From assembly GCA_030248215.1 (NCBI GenBank), contig JASANG010002652.1, forward strand, positions 1-64,000: a stretch of 64,000 bases of DNA, in the 5' to 3' direction. Made by a program: the position numbers and the translations under genes. Every line of letters starts with the position of its first letter. The first letter of the stretch is position 1. Positions 45,501-50,881 of this stretch are shown here, in pieces. The DNA is from Enoplolaimus lenunculus. Its lineage: Eukaryota > Nematoda > Enoplea > Enoplida > Thoracostomopsidae. The notes beneath the pieces are model-generated. The model searched no databases. It was not told where the DNA came from and worked only from the letters and a program-made list of their open reading frames with translations.

Positions 45501-46539
45501 TGTAGTGGATAAATGACTCCATGACTAAACAAAGGTGAATTCGAAACTTTAAAACGTACTTAAGATTTGAAAATACATTTCTAAGTATAACCTTGCATTA
45601 TCGCTCAAGCTTTTATACTTGACAAATAAACGTTTAGTTCAACGGATAACTGCAATACCGGATACATATCGGTAACGAAGGGTGGCGGAGCGTGGGTTAC
45701 AAATAATCAACAGTCCGAAACCGAATAACAAGGGAGATACCATCTGGAGAGACCAAATAGATATCAGTCCTCGCTCTTATTCTTGTCACTACAGTACCGT
45801 ATTAAGTGATTTTTTCGTTTTACACTGTAAATTTCAGTGAGTTGATTTTAATTCAGAATGAGTTTAATCACTCATTCTGAGTTAGGACTATCACAACTCA
45901 GAAATTTGAGTTGCTTCAATTCATTCTGAGTTAGTTTAGCAACTTTCCCAGAGTCAACTCAACTCAGAGTGAGAATAGACTCAACTCAGAGTGAGTTAAT
46001 GTTTACTGATATTAATTCAGAAATAACTAATTCGCTAGCTGAATTGATTAATCAACTCATTGGAATTTACAGTGTAGAACAACTGGATACTCTTTAGTAA
46101 GGATGACCTTTAACCGGCGTATTTGATAACCTGAGATTTCTGCTTAAAACTGGTAAAATTCTGCGTAAGTTTTCTCAAAACCTATCCACCGATGTGAAAT
46201 TGTCGTCGCAATCTTTAATTGTAGATAAAATTATCAATACTCCACCCTGGGACACGGATTCATTCACACTGTGGTCCGACCAACTGCCGCCTTCGTGCAC
46301 ATCTCGGCCTTGTGGTTCCAACAGATCCCACCGGTCCTATGCTGCGTGTTGCCAATCACCCGCCGGTGCAATGGACCGAAGGCCGATTTATGATATTTGA
46401 CGATTCGTTTGAGCATGAAGTTTGGTGGCCGAAACCAGCGGAAACAACTATCGATCCGATATTTAGACTTGTGCTCATTGTTGATTTTTGGCATCCTGAT
46501 TTGAACGCGGCACAAAAATCCTCGTTGGTTCCCATTTGA
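21398..46539 (+). CDS. ASPH: Aspartyl/asparaginyl beta-hydroxylase (ASPH), 15 coding exons
   Basis: Type II ER-membrane 2-oxoglutarate/Fe(II) dioxygenase that hydroxylates Asp/Asn in EGF-like domains. Exons: 21398-21575, 21976-22233, 22910-23038, 23734-23766, 24670-24729, 27797-28231, 36827-37185, 38236-38394, 39287-39365, 40582-40718, 41661-41855, 42566-42703, 44262-44397, 45019-45110, 46225-46539. All phases agree; total 2703 nt, 900 residues. Human ASPH has 758. Domains: cytosolic N-terminus, one TM helix (about residues 30-48), an EF-hand-like [10 protein letters not shown], a long acidic linker, a basic repeat exon, TPR-like helices (ARYG-like SHYGLAQ) and the catalytic domain with [39 protein letters not shown] and [10 protein letters not shown]. 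The iron histidines (human 679, 725), the 2OG-binding histidine (690) and arginine (in [12 protein letters not shown]) are kept. Human HTGPTNCR is HCGPTNCR here. Introns are packed with MITEs; the longest runs 28232-36826. Exons in the acidic linker may be alternatively used. Confidence 0.93.
22366..22652. mobile_element. CACGTGCAAGTTTT-family MITE, TTAA-type, in ASPH intron
   Basis: GCCCTACTAACACGTGCAAG and its inverse TTGCACGTGTGAACAAGGC bound the copy. TTAA lies at or next to both edges. A second copy with cleaner TTAA flanks is at 26167-26443. Confidence 0.7.
23491..23662. mobile_element. CACTGTAAATT-family MITE, short copy in ASPH intron
   Basis: Ends CACTGTAAATTCCAATGAG and GTGAAAATTAACAGTG. 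It ends 71 bp before the small 33-nt exon at 23734. Confidence 0.75.
24412..24625 (-). mobile_element. CCTAAG-type MITE (subfamily A), inverted, in ASPH intron
   Basis: Starts GTTACTTTAAGGGGCGTCCAGG and has GGCTTAGG hexamers and a doubled TTTTGCAACGCTTAGG unit. It ends CGCCCGTCAAAGTAACATTGGCC. Confidence 0.7.
24773..24975 (+). mobile_element. CCTAAG-type hAT MITE (subfamily B), in ASPH intron
   Basis: GACCAATGTATCGAACAGGGCC to GCCCTGATCTTTACATGGGTC with CCTAAGC hexamers and the TTAGTCTAAAGCTTAACC block. It starts 44 bp after an ASPH exon end. Confidence 0.7.
24985..25175 (+). mobile_element. CCTAAG-type MITE (subfamily A), in ASPH intron
   Basis: GGCCAACGTTACTTTGACGGG to CATTTAAAGCAACATGGGCC with CCTAAGCCTAAGC and GCGTTGCAAAATG. 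It sits directly after the subfamily B copy at 24773. Confidence 0.7.
25323..25490. mobile_element. CCGTAGCCAGC-type short repeat
   Basis: GGCCCGTAGCCAAGTCACCT to the C-rich CCCCCGGCCGCCCGTTGG-ATACGGGCC, with the TTCTAGGAGGGACATTCAAA and TTTTCAATGACTTAT blocks. Short inverted ends; family shared with copies at 46575, 51285, 52753 and 59620. Confidence 0.55.
25556..25740 (+). mobile_element. CCTAAG-type hAT MITE (subfamily B)
   Basis: GGCCAATGTATAGAACTTAG to ATCTTTACATGGGC. The internal hexamers are few and decayed. Confidence 0.6.
26167..26443. mobile_element. CACGTGCAAGTTTT-family MITE with TTAA flanks
   Basis: CCTCTATTCACACGTGCAAG and TTGCACGTGTGAATAGGGCA are inverted, with TTAA on both sides (26163-26166 and 26444-26447). 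TTAA duplication suggests a piggyBac-type origin. Confidence 0.75.
27006..27353. mobile_element. GGCTGGGTTTC-family MITE, uninterrupted copy
   Basis: CTGGGTTTCTGTAATCTTACTT and its inverse AGTAAGATTTCAGAAATCCAGCC. Interior ACTTAAGTAAATACT words as at 11137. Confidence 0.7.
27480..27650. mobile_element. TGCGGG-family element, short derivative (171 bp)
   Basis: Ends TGCGAGGTTCACGTTATAAC and GTTATAACGTGGATCCCGCA. It keeps only the subterminal GTGTCCC/GGGACA blocks of the 670-bp copies. It ends 147 bp before the ASPH exon at 27797. Confidence 0.7.
27797..28231 (+). CDS. ASPH: ASPH basic-repeat exon with three RYHRV-type repeats
   Basis: A 435-nt exon with phase 1 at both ends. After [15 protein letters not shown] it is Lys/Arg/Ser-rich and has three spaced copies of a short motif: [20 protein letters not shown] and [10 protein letters not shown]. 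Nothing like this is in the human linker as I remember it. The exon could be skipped without shifting frame. Confidence 0.75.
28321..28508 (-). mobile_element. CCTAAG-type hAT MITE (subfamily B), inverted
   Basis: GACCAATGTAAAAATCAGGAGCGGG to CTTGTTCTGTACATTGGCC, with GGCTTAGGC hexamers between. Confidence 0.65.
29113..29505 (+). repeat. CCTAAG hexamer array, about 65 units
   Basis: Nearly 400 bp of (CCTAAG)n with GCTAAG, GTTAAG and TCTAAG variants that themselves recur in order, so it grew by higher-order duplication. The hexamer equals TTAGGC in another frame, the same core as in the CCTAAG-type MITEs. Flanking GGTTTAGGTTCATGC at 29018 looks like the edge of such a MITE. The long K-P-K-P / L-S-L-S frames across it are repeat artefacts. 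Confidence 0.9.
29669..29890. mobile_element. ATTCTCAAATGTGT-family MITE
   Basis: CCGTATTCTCAAACGTGTGAAT to ATACACATTTGAGAATATGGG, inverted ends, about 220 bp. Interior blocks match 53006-53228. Confidence 0.7.
30939..31283 (+). CDS. Possible extra ASPH exon or exon remnant in the 8.6-kb intron
   Basis: An open frame of 139 codons (30864-31283) is entered by a plausible acceptor (GTTGTTGTAG at 30929-30938) in the phase-1 frame used by the neighbouring ASPH exons. From there it reads [18 protein letters not shown], then an acidic run ([17 protein letters not shown]) like the ASPH linker. I found no good phase-1 donor, so I left it out of the model. A diverged copy of its 3' half follows at 31400-31580. 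Alternatives: cassette or terminal exon, or chance frame. Confidence 0.3.
   Translation, partial: VLVVVGLRSFRNFATKSTANTRKTESVSEDNLLSIADADDETSLPYTGNGLVDDVEHRRISVWSLTKMPIHKDKRGRVTEPETVNILTRKRKFQNRTKIKSTVVAVTWEKVASA
31105..31590 (+). repeat. Diverged direct duplication
   Basis: GGATCAGCGTATGGAGTTTGAC recurs as GGGTCAGCGTATCGAGTTTGAC near 31516, and ACGTGGGAAAAGGTCGCTTC (31257) recurs as ACGTGGGAAAACGTCGCTTC (31447). The order of the two words is swapped, so three or more duplicated blocks are interleaved. Confidence 0.6.
32180..33416 (+). repeat. A/C-rich satellite, five units of about 236 bp
   Basis: Units begin ACAGAATATGACAACGAC at 32180, 32474, 32709, 32946 and 33181. The first unit is longer (294 bp); the rest are 235-237 bp and almost identical. 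Each unit is built of AACAGC, AACAAAA and AATAGC words and ends with ATTGATATTTAACTTAAAAAA. Strand composition is extremely skewed to A and C, hence long F/L/C-rich minus-strand frames that are not genes. Confidence 0.95.
33790..33957. mobile_element. GGCGCTATACTTTTG-family MITE (Harbinger-like), diverged
   Basis: TAAGGGTTGCGCTATACTTTTG then repeated GACGCCGTCCGTCAC words. It matches 43985, 61781 and 61926, but the right end is lost. Confidence 0.55.
34000..34190 (+). mobile_element. CCTAAG-type hAT MITE (subfamily B)
   Basis: GGCCAATGTATAGAACAATGG to ATCTTTACATGAGCC, flanked by AAAGTTTT and AATGTTTT, an 8-bp duplication with one mismatch. Confidence 0.7.
34397..34584. mobile_element. TGAGTCAAATTGACTC palindromic MITE, TA-flanked
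   Basis: CACCGTAAAAAATGGTGATT and TCTCCATTTTTTTGCAGTG with TA on both sides. Confidence 0.8.
34829..34899 (-). tRNA. tRNA-like sequence, probable pseudogene or SINE head
   Basis: On the minus strand, GACCGCA-AG-GTGTAGTGGTAGCATGC has a good A box and D arm, and GGCTCGATTC is a B box at normal spacing. The overall length (71) matches a tRNA. The acceptor ends GACC/GGTC pair. The anticodon loop CTCGACT would give CGA, but the anticodon stem has a mismatch and the T stem does not pair, so a working tRNA is doubtful. Confidence 0.35.
35177..35411. mobile_element. CACTGTAAATT-family MITE
   Basis: CACTGTAAATTCCACTGAG start, CTGAGTT/AACTCAG interior, and a decayed right end near TTTGACAG. Confidence 0.7.
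35735..35990 (-). mobile_element. CCTAAG-type hAT MITE (subfamily B), inverted, with duplicated core
   Basis: GGGCCCAAGTATACAGTAGGG to CGGCCCTGTTCTATAAATGGGCC. The core segment GGAATAGGCTCATCCATACG plus its hexamers is present twice, an early step of internal expansion. Confidence 0.7.
36480..36809. mobile_element. ATTCTCAAATGTGT-family MITE, two overlapping remnants before an ASPH exon
   Basis: GAACCAGTCACTGTTGAGG to GCTATATACACATTTGAGAATAT (to about 36645), and a second partial copy ending ACACACATTTTGAGAATAC at 36809. Only 17 bp later is the acceptor AATTTCAG of the ASPH exon at 36827. Confidence 0.6.
37532..37783. mobile_element. CACTGTAAATT-family MITE, TA-flanked
   Basis: CACTGTAAATTGCAGTGAG and CACTGGAATTTAGAGTG, with TA on both sides, in an ASPH intron. 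Confidence 0.8.
37912..38218. mobile_element. ATTCTCAAATGTGT-family MITE interrupted by a CACTGTAAATT MITE
   Basis: ACATGTTCCATATTCTGAAATG...CTATCACCAGTTA is followed by CACTGTAAATT (37961-38194). The outer element resumes as GTGAGACACACATTTGACAATACGG. The outer copy ends about 17 bp before the acceptor GTATTTCAG of the ASPH exon at 38236. Confidence 0.7.
39430..40035. mobile_element. TGCGGG-family element with TAA duplication
   Basis: TGCGGCATTAACGTCATGAC to AACGTGAACCCCGCA, flanked by TAA at 39427-39429 and 40036-40038. It has the ACATGATA palindrome remnants. It lies 64 bp after an ASPH exon. Confidence 0.75.
40388..40535 (-). mobile_element. CCTAAG-type hAT MITE (subfamily B), inverted, few hexamers
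   Basis: GGCCCATGTAAAGATCAGGGACGGG to ACGGCCCACATTGG. It ends about 45 bp before an ASPH exon. Confidence 0.65.
41487..41618 (-). mobile_element. CCTAAG-type MITE (subfamily A), inverted
   Basis: GAGAGGCGTCCAGGTTTCTGG to CGCCCCTGAAAGTAACATTGGCC. It ends 43 bp before the ASPH exon at 41661. Confidence 0.7.
41942..42130 (-). mobile_element. CCTAAG-type hAT MITE (subfamily B), inverted
   Basis: TTCATGTAAAGATCAGGAGTGG to CGGCCCTGTTCTGTACTTTGGCC. Confidence 0.7.
42241..42504 (+). mobile_element. piggyBac-type (TTAA) MITE carrying a tRNA-like segment
   Basis: CCCTTTCACTCATAGAG and CATGAGAGAAAGGG are inverted, flanked exactly by TTAA (42237-42240, 42505-42508). Inside, at about 42384-42459, TATAGCTCAGTAGTCATCG (A-box-like) and GGGGATCGAATCTT (B-box-like) lie at tRNA spacing. 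The element ends 61 bp before an ASPH exon. Confidence 0.8.
42718..42957 (+). mobile_element. CCTAAG-type hAT MITE (subfamily B)
   Basis: GGCCAATGTTTAGAAAACAGG to CTGATGTTTACACGGGCC. The hexamer tract is longer than average and includes CCTATG variants. Confidence 0.7.
43085..43697 (+). mobile_element. CCTAAG-type hAT MITE split by a CCCGAATAAG-family MITE
   Basis: The outer element begins TGTATAGAACAGGACCG and resumes after the insert with GCATAACAGTGCTATAAAC, CCTAAG-like words, and an end at CCCCTGATCTTTACATGAACC. The insert (43105-43543) has TACTGTAGTGACCCGAATAAG / TTATTCGGGTCAATACAGTA ends and TA edges. Confidence 0.8.
43985..44131. mobile_element. GGCGCTATACTTTTG-family MITE with TAA flanks
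   Basis: GGATGGCGCTATACTTG and GTCATCAAAAGTATACCGCC-ACCC are inverted, with TAA on both sides. This fits a PIF/Harbinger-type element. Confidence 0.75.
44440..44590 (-). mobile_element. CCTAAG-type hAT MITE (subfamily B), inverted
   Basis: GGCCTGTGTAAAGATCAGGAGCGG to GTTGTACACTTTGGCCC. It starts 40 bp after an ASPH exon. Confidence 0.65.
45120..45345 (+). mobile_element. CCTAAG-type hAT MITE (subfamily B)
   Basis: GGAGCAGGGCTGGAGCAGTAG to ACCCTTTCCTATACATGAGCC, with about ten hexamers. It starts 10 bp after the donor of an ASPH exon. Confidence 0.6.
45355..45796. mobile_element. CCCGAATAAG-family MITE, complete
   Basis: TACTGTACTGACCCGAATAAG and TTATTCTTGTCACTACAGTA with TA edges; 442 bp. 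Confidence 0.8.
45823..46074. mobile_element. CACTGTAAATT-family MITE, TA-flanked, well kept
   Basis: CACTGTAAATTTCAGTGAG and CTCATTGGAATTTACAGTG, TA on both sides; in the last ASPH intron. Confidence 0.85.
46225..46539 (+). CDS. ASPH: ASPH terminal exon: catalytic core
   Basis: Enters after TTAATTGTAG with [10 protein letters not shown] and runs 104 codons to TGA. It carries [36 protein letters not shown] and [12 protein letters not shown]. All four residues that bind Fe(II) or 2-oxoglutarate in human ASPH have counterparts. The ending SSLVPI matches the human SLPAI. Confidence 0.93.
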   Translation: MKLSILHPGTRIHSHCGPTNCRLRAHLGLVVPTDPTGPMLRVANHPPVQWTEGRFMIFDDSFEHEVWWPKPAETTIDPIFRLVLIVDFWHPDLNAAQKSSLVPI

Positions 46540-46815
46540 AAATAAGATTTTTTACCGTTGCTGTATTAAACCCGTTGCTAACTCACCTTACTACGGCAAG
46601 CTAAACATTTTTTAAGAGAATACAAGGATTTTCGATGATTTACAAGCAAGGTTCAAAATTTTCTAGAGGGAGGGCCAAAATTTTTCCAGAAGCGACTGAG
46701 CTTTGTTCGGCTCTCCTCTGGCTACAGACCTATACTGTATACACGTATTTGGTCAGCAATATTTCGTAGTACTCGTATAGGCTTTGTTGAATATGTAAGG
46801 AAGATGAAAACTATG

Positions 46816-46965
46816 CACTGCAAAAAATGGTGAGTCAAATTGACTCTCTCCAAAATAGGCTTTTCGGTACTACACAAACTACGGAGTCGAATTTTGACTC
46901 AATTTGTGTAGTCCCGTAGAGCCTATTTCGGAGACAGTCAATATGAGTCACCATTTTTCCAGCGC
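46816..46965. mobile_element. TGAGTCAAATTGACTC palindromic MITE, short
   Basis: CACTGCAAAAAATGGTGAGT to GAGTCACCATTTTTCCAGCG. The centre is deleted compared with other copies. Confidence 0.75.
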
Positions 46966-47329
46966 GGGGGAAAATATGTAGGAATGCCGGGAACGATCAT
47001 TCTCCATGGGTATCCGACAGCAGCGCTCCAGGTATCCCCAAACCGGAGTGACCATCAAATCTGGTACGAGATCCGGTATGTGGTTGGTAAATGAGGTCAA
47101 AAGCTGAGAAGGACCAGTGCGGGTTTGGGATGTCAACAGCACTGCTGCATTTTTCTACGGCTGTCAACTGTGACACTGCTGACACCCATGTTCGACCAAC
47201 CTGTCCGGAAAAAGGTTCATATTAATACCCTGGCGGAAGTACATTGATGCATCTTTCAGTCTAAACATACAATATGATGTTTACCCGAGTATAGTACCAT
47301 TGTTTACAGTAATTAAATTGAGTGTGGTT

Positions 47330-48451
47330 CATTGTAAACTTTAGCGAGTTGATTTTAACTCAGAATGAGTTGTATTATACAGTCTGATGCGGGGTTCACG
47401 TTATAACCGGGGCAGCATGGGACACGTTTTGTCCCTATTAGACTATTGGGTCACATTTTGTCTGCTTGTATACCCCATATCGTATTCAAAAATTCGTATT
47501 TGTCTGCTAATATTATGTGTAGGTCACCGTTTGTCCTTCAATATCATATGATATTCGAGGCATTGTCTGCGAATATCATATGATATATTTTCAAATGTCT
47601 GCATAGTTGAGGTAACATACCCAAATTGTCCTGTTGAATATCATATGATACTAGAATTTGAAATTTGAATTTTTGAATTATGAAACCGTGGTTTTAAGCG
47701 ATTTTGCGTCGGAAACGATTTGCAGGCATGTATTTGATATTTTAAGCACGTTTGTGCCTCTGCCGTCCAACTTTCCATTCAATTATTAGTACCCAAAGGT
47801 TACACTGACCCGCTGAATATCATATGATATTCGTTGAAATTTTGGAATATCATATGATATTCGCATAAATGTCCGACAGTATCACGTGACATACCGTCCC
47901 TTGTACACATTGATCATTTGAGAGCGGTGGTTTGTAAGCTAATGTCATATGACATTCGAGTTTTGTCTCTTGACTCGATATAAGAGCCCGAATTTTAACG
48001 TTGACGTCGAATCAACATAGGACAAACCGTGTCCCGCCTGCCCCGGTTATAACGTGAACCCCGCATGAGTTAGGAATATCAGAACTCAAAATTTTGAGTT
48101 GATTCAATTCATTCTGAGTTAATTGATTAACTCAACCAAAGTAAACTGAACTCAGAGTGAGAATCAGCTCAACTCAGAATGAGTTATGGTTTACTTTGGT
48201 TGAGTTAATCAATTAACGCGGAATGAACTGACTCAACACAAAATATTGAGTTCTGAGTTAGGACTATCAGAACTCAAAATTTTGAGTTGATTCAATTCAT
48301 TCTGAGCAAATTATTAATCAACTCACCCAGAGTAAACTGAACTCAATGTGAGAATCAGCTCAACTCAATATGAGCTAATGTTTACTAATTTTAATTCAGA
48401 AATAACTAACTCGCTAGCTGAACTAATTAATCAGCTCATATAATTTACATT
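47330..48451. mobile_element. CACTGTAAATT-family MITE containing a TGCGGG-family element
   Basis: The outer copy starts CATTGTAAACTTTAGCGAG and ends CTCATATAATTTACATTA. It is split at TCTGA|TGAGTTAGG by a complete TGCGGG element (47388-48065), whose insertion duplicated TGA. The right part of the outer copy is itself internally duplicated (GAGTTAGGA-TATCAGAACTC appears twice). Confidence 0.8.
47388..48065. mobile_element. TGCGGG-family element, complete, 678 bp, TGA duplication
   Basis: TGCGGGGTTCACGTTATAAC and GTTATAACGTGAACCCCGCA are perfect inverted ends. There are at least five ATATCATATGATAT-type palindromes inside, roughly symmetric about the centre. Confidence 0.85.
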
Positions 48452-48944
48452 ACTATAAATTGCCCCACGTTTGCATCAGCCAAAAATAAACCAAATTTGG
48501 CTTGCCCGCATTGGATTGTTCAACTGTGTTACTATATCCGGTTTCAAAAACATACCAATTGTACACTATCCTTCCACAAGCTTAAGCCTAAACCTAAACC
48601 TTTAGCCAAATTGTATTATCTTTATATAAAGTCTACGTTGCGGCAAAATTTGGAAATTTCAATCAAAATTATGAAGGAAAGTGAACCAATCGTTACTATT
48701 ATAAACAAAATATTTGCTCTTTTTTACGTTTGAGAAAATTGTTTTTGCAGTAGCAATCTTCTAAACCGAATACCCACGCCAGAACTATTGAGGCAGTTGT
48801 AGAATAAATAACGATTTTAGAATTGTATGTTTCACGCTCATAATAACTACATTGTGGGTCAGGATACTTCCCTTAGGGCAACCAGTTAACACAAGCGTTT
48901 AAAAAACGAAAATTGATGTTCGAAAACCCAAAAAACGCAAAATC

Positions 48945-49047
48945 AAGTTTCGGATATTCCAAATATAAAATTTAATTTAAGATATCCAAATATCCGGCAA
49001 CAATGTCCGGATATCCGAATATGAAAAAAATATCCGATGCCCATCAC
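48945..49047. mobile_element. GTGATGGGCATCGGATAT-family MITE end
   Basis: Ends AAAATATCCGATGCCCATCAC, the inverse of the start at 9316. Interior CCGGATAT words. Confidence 0.5.
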
Positions 49048-49407
49048 AAGTAAAAATGCGATATTATACCTAAGTTTAAGCCTAAGCCTACACAAGAAAT
49101 TAGTCTAAAGCTTAAGCTACTCGATTGCAGTTCGCATAAAAGCGTTCCGCCCTTGAAATATGGACCATAATGGTCATCATATAAGTTTATGTACCATTTT
49201 TGTACAATATTGCAGTTGTTTATTGCAGCATTTATGCTTCTTCTACAATCTGACAAATAAAACGAATATACAGATATTACAATTATAACAGGTATATACT
49301 GATTGTGGCACATTTGAATTCCGTTTACTGCAATCTTATTCGTTAATAACCGAGAAATATGTTTCCGTTTAGCAAATTACAAAAGTTAAGTCGTACATTC
49401 ATTGTTA

Positions 49408-49862
49408 AATGTTACTTTTAGGGCCGTAACAGTAGATTAATCGTATTCCTAAACCTAAGTCTAAGCGTTGCAAAGCCTAAGCCTAAGCGTTGCAAAAGCG
49501 TATTCCTAAGCCTAAGCGTTGCAAAAGTGTATTCCTAAGCCTAAGCGTTGCAAAAGCGTATTCCTAAGTCTAAGCGTTGCAAAAGCGTATTCCTAAGTCT
49601 AAGCGTTGCAAAAGCGTATTCCTAAGCCTAAGCGTTGCAAAAGCGTATTCCTAAGTCTAAGCGTTGCAAAAGCGTATTCCTAAGTCTAAGCGTTGCAAAA
49701 GCGTATTCCTAAGCCTAAGCGTTGCAAAAGCGTATTCCTAAGTCTAAGCGTTGCAAAAGCGTATTCCTAAGTCTCAGCGTTGCAAAAGCGTATTCCTAAG
49801 CCTAAGCCTAAGCACAAAATGACCCACCAGTAACCGGGACGGCCCTAAAAGTAACATTGACC
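49408..49862 (+). mobile_element. CCTAAG-type MITE (subfamily A) with expanded 29-bp array
   Basis: Termini AATGTTACTTTTAGGGCCGT and GGACGGCCCTAAAAGTAACATT are kept. Between them (about 49430-49805) the unit GTATTCCTAAGYCTAAGCG-TTGCAAAAGC (29 bp) is repeated about eleven times, where other copies have one or two. The TCTAGAATC block is lost. Confidence 0.85.
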
Positions 49863-50077
49863 GTGATCATTAATCTTAACTGTATCTCAAACACCATTCA
49901 CTAATTCCAAAATATGTATTGCTGAAACAGTTATAATTTCATATTTCTAATTTTACACTATTTGCATGACAAAACTCGACACGTTTCTGTATTTCACTTC
50001 CAGTGGCATATACAGTAGCATCTATTCACACACCAGCCCAACATTGCGGAAAATTTCTGCGATGCGAATGGTTCATG

Positions 50078-50332
50078 CACTGTAAATTTCAGTGAGTTGA
50101 TTTTAACTCACAATGAGTTGAATCACTCAATCTGAGTTAGGACTATCAGGACTCAGAACTTTGGGTTGATTCAATTCATTCTGAGTTAATTGATCAAGTC
50201 ACCCAGAGTCAACTCAACTCAGAGTGAGAACCGACTCAATTCAGAGTGAGTTTTAATGTTTACTAATACTAAGTCAAGAAATAACTATCTGGCTAGCTAA
50301 ATTGATTAATCAACTCATTCGAATTTACAGTG
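50078..50332. mobile_element. CACTGTAAATT-family MITE
   Basis: CACTGTAAATTTCAGTGAG and TCGAATTTACAGTG ends; full-length interior. Confidence 0.85.
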
Positions 50333-50548
50333 TGTGTATTACCGCACAATGTGGTTTCAAGCCAAATAAAAGTAAAGAAAAATATAACTGAATTTGCATA
50401 CCGAATTCAAAATTTTTGAACCTTCGGCGTAATTCTGCATTTTTAATTACAGAATTTTAAGACATCGTAAAAATGTTAAAAACGCACTTTAAAAAGTTCG
50501 GGTTACCAAAAACTATCGTACATTTCACCGGAACGAGGTTAAATATTG

Positions 50549-50755
50549 GGGCCAATGTAAACAACAAGGGCGGAACAGTATTATAAACATATTCCTAAGC
50601 CGAAGCCTAAGCCTAAGCGTAAGAATGAGCATATTCCTAAGCCTATAACCTAAATCTAAGTATAAGCCAAGCAAAAAATTAGTCTACAGCTTACGCTTAA
50701 CTCTTTTCTAGTCCCACAGAAAAACGATCCGCCACTGATCTTTACATGGGCCAAT
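50549..50755 (+). mobile_element. CCTAAG-type hAT MITE (subfamily B) with 8-bp duplication
   Basis: GGCCAATGTAAACAACAAGGG to ATCTTTACATGGGCC, flanked by AATATTGG and AATATTAG. Confidence 0.75.
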
Positions 50756-50881
50756 ATTAGTAACAATAGTTTTCAAATACTGTACATCATAATTACATAC
50801 AAGTTCAATACAAAATTGAATCTCTATAGTTTTTATGCCGTTGAGTTTCATTGGTCCAAACCAACATTGGTCGCAGAAACA

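Larger units (their letters stand above)
46540..50881. other. ASPH-METTL27 intergenic region, repeats only
   Basis: I recognise no gene. It holds a CCGTAGCCAGC-type repeat (about 46575-46735), MITEs at 46816, 47330, 48945, 49060, 50078 and 50549, and the 29-bp array at 49430-49805. ASPH and the next gene converge here, so it is a shared 3' region. Confidence 0.7.
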
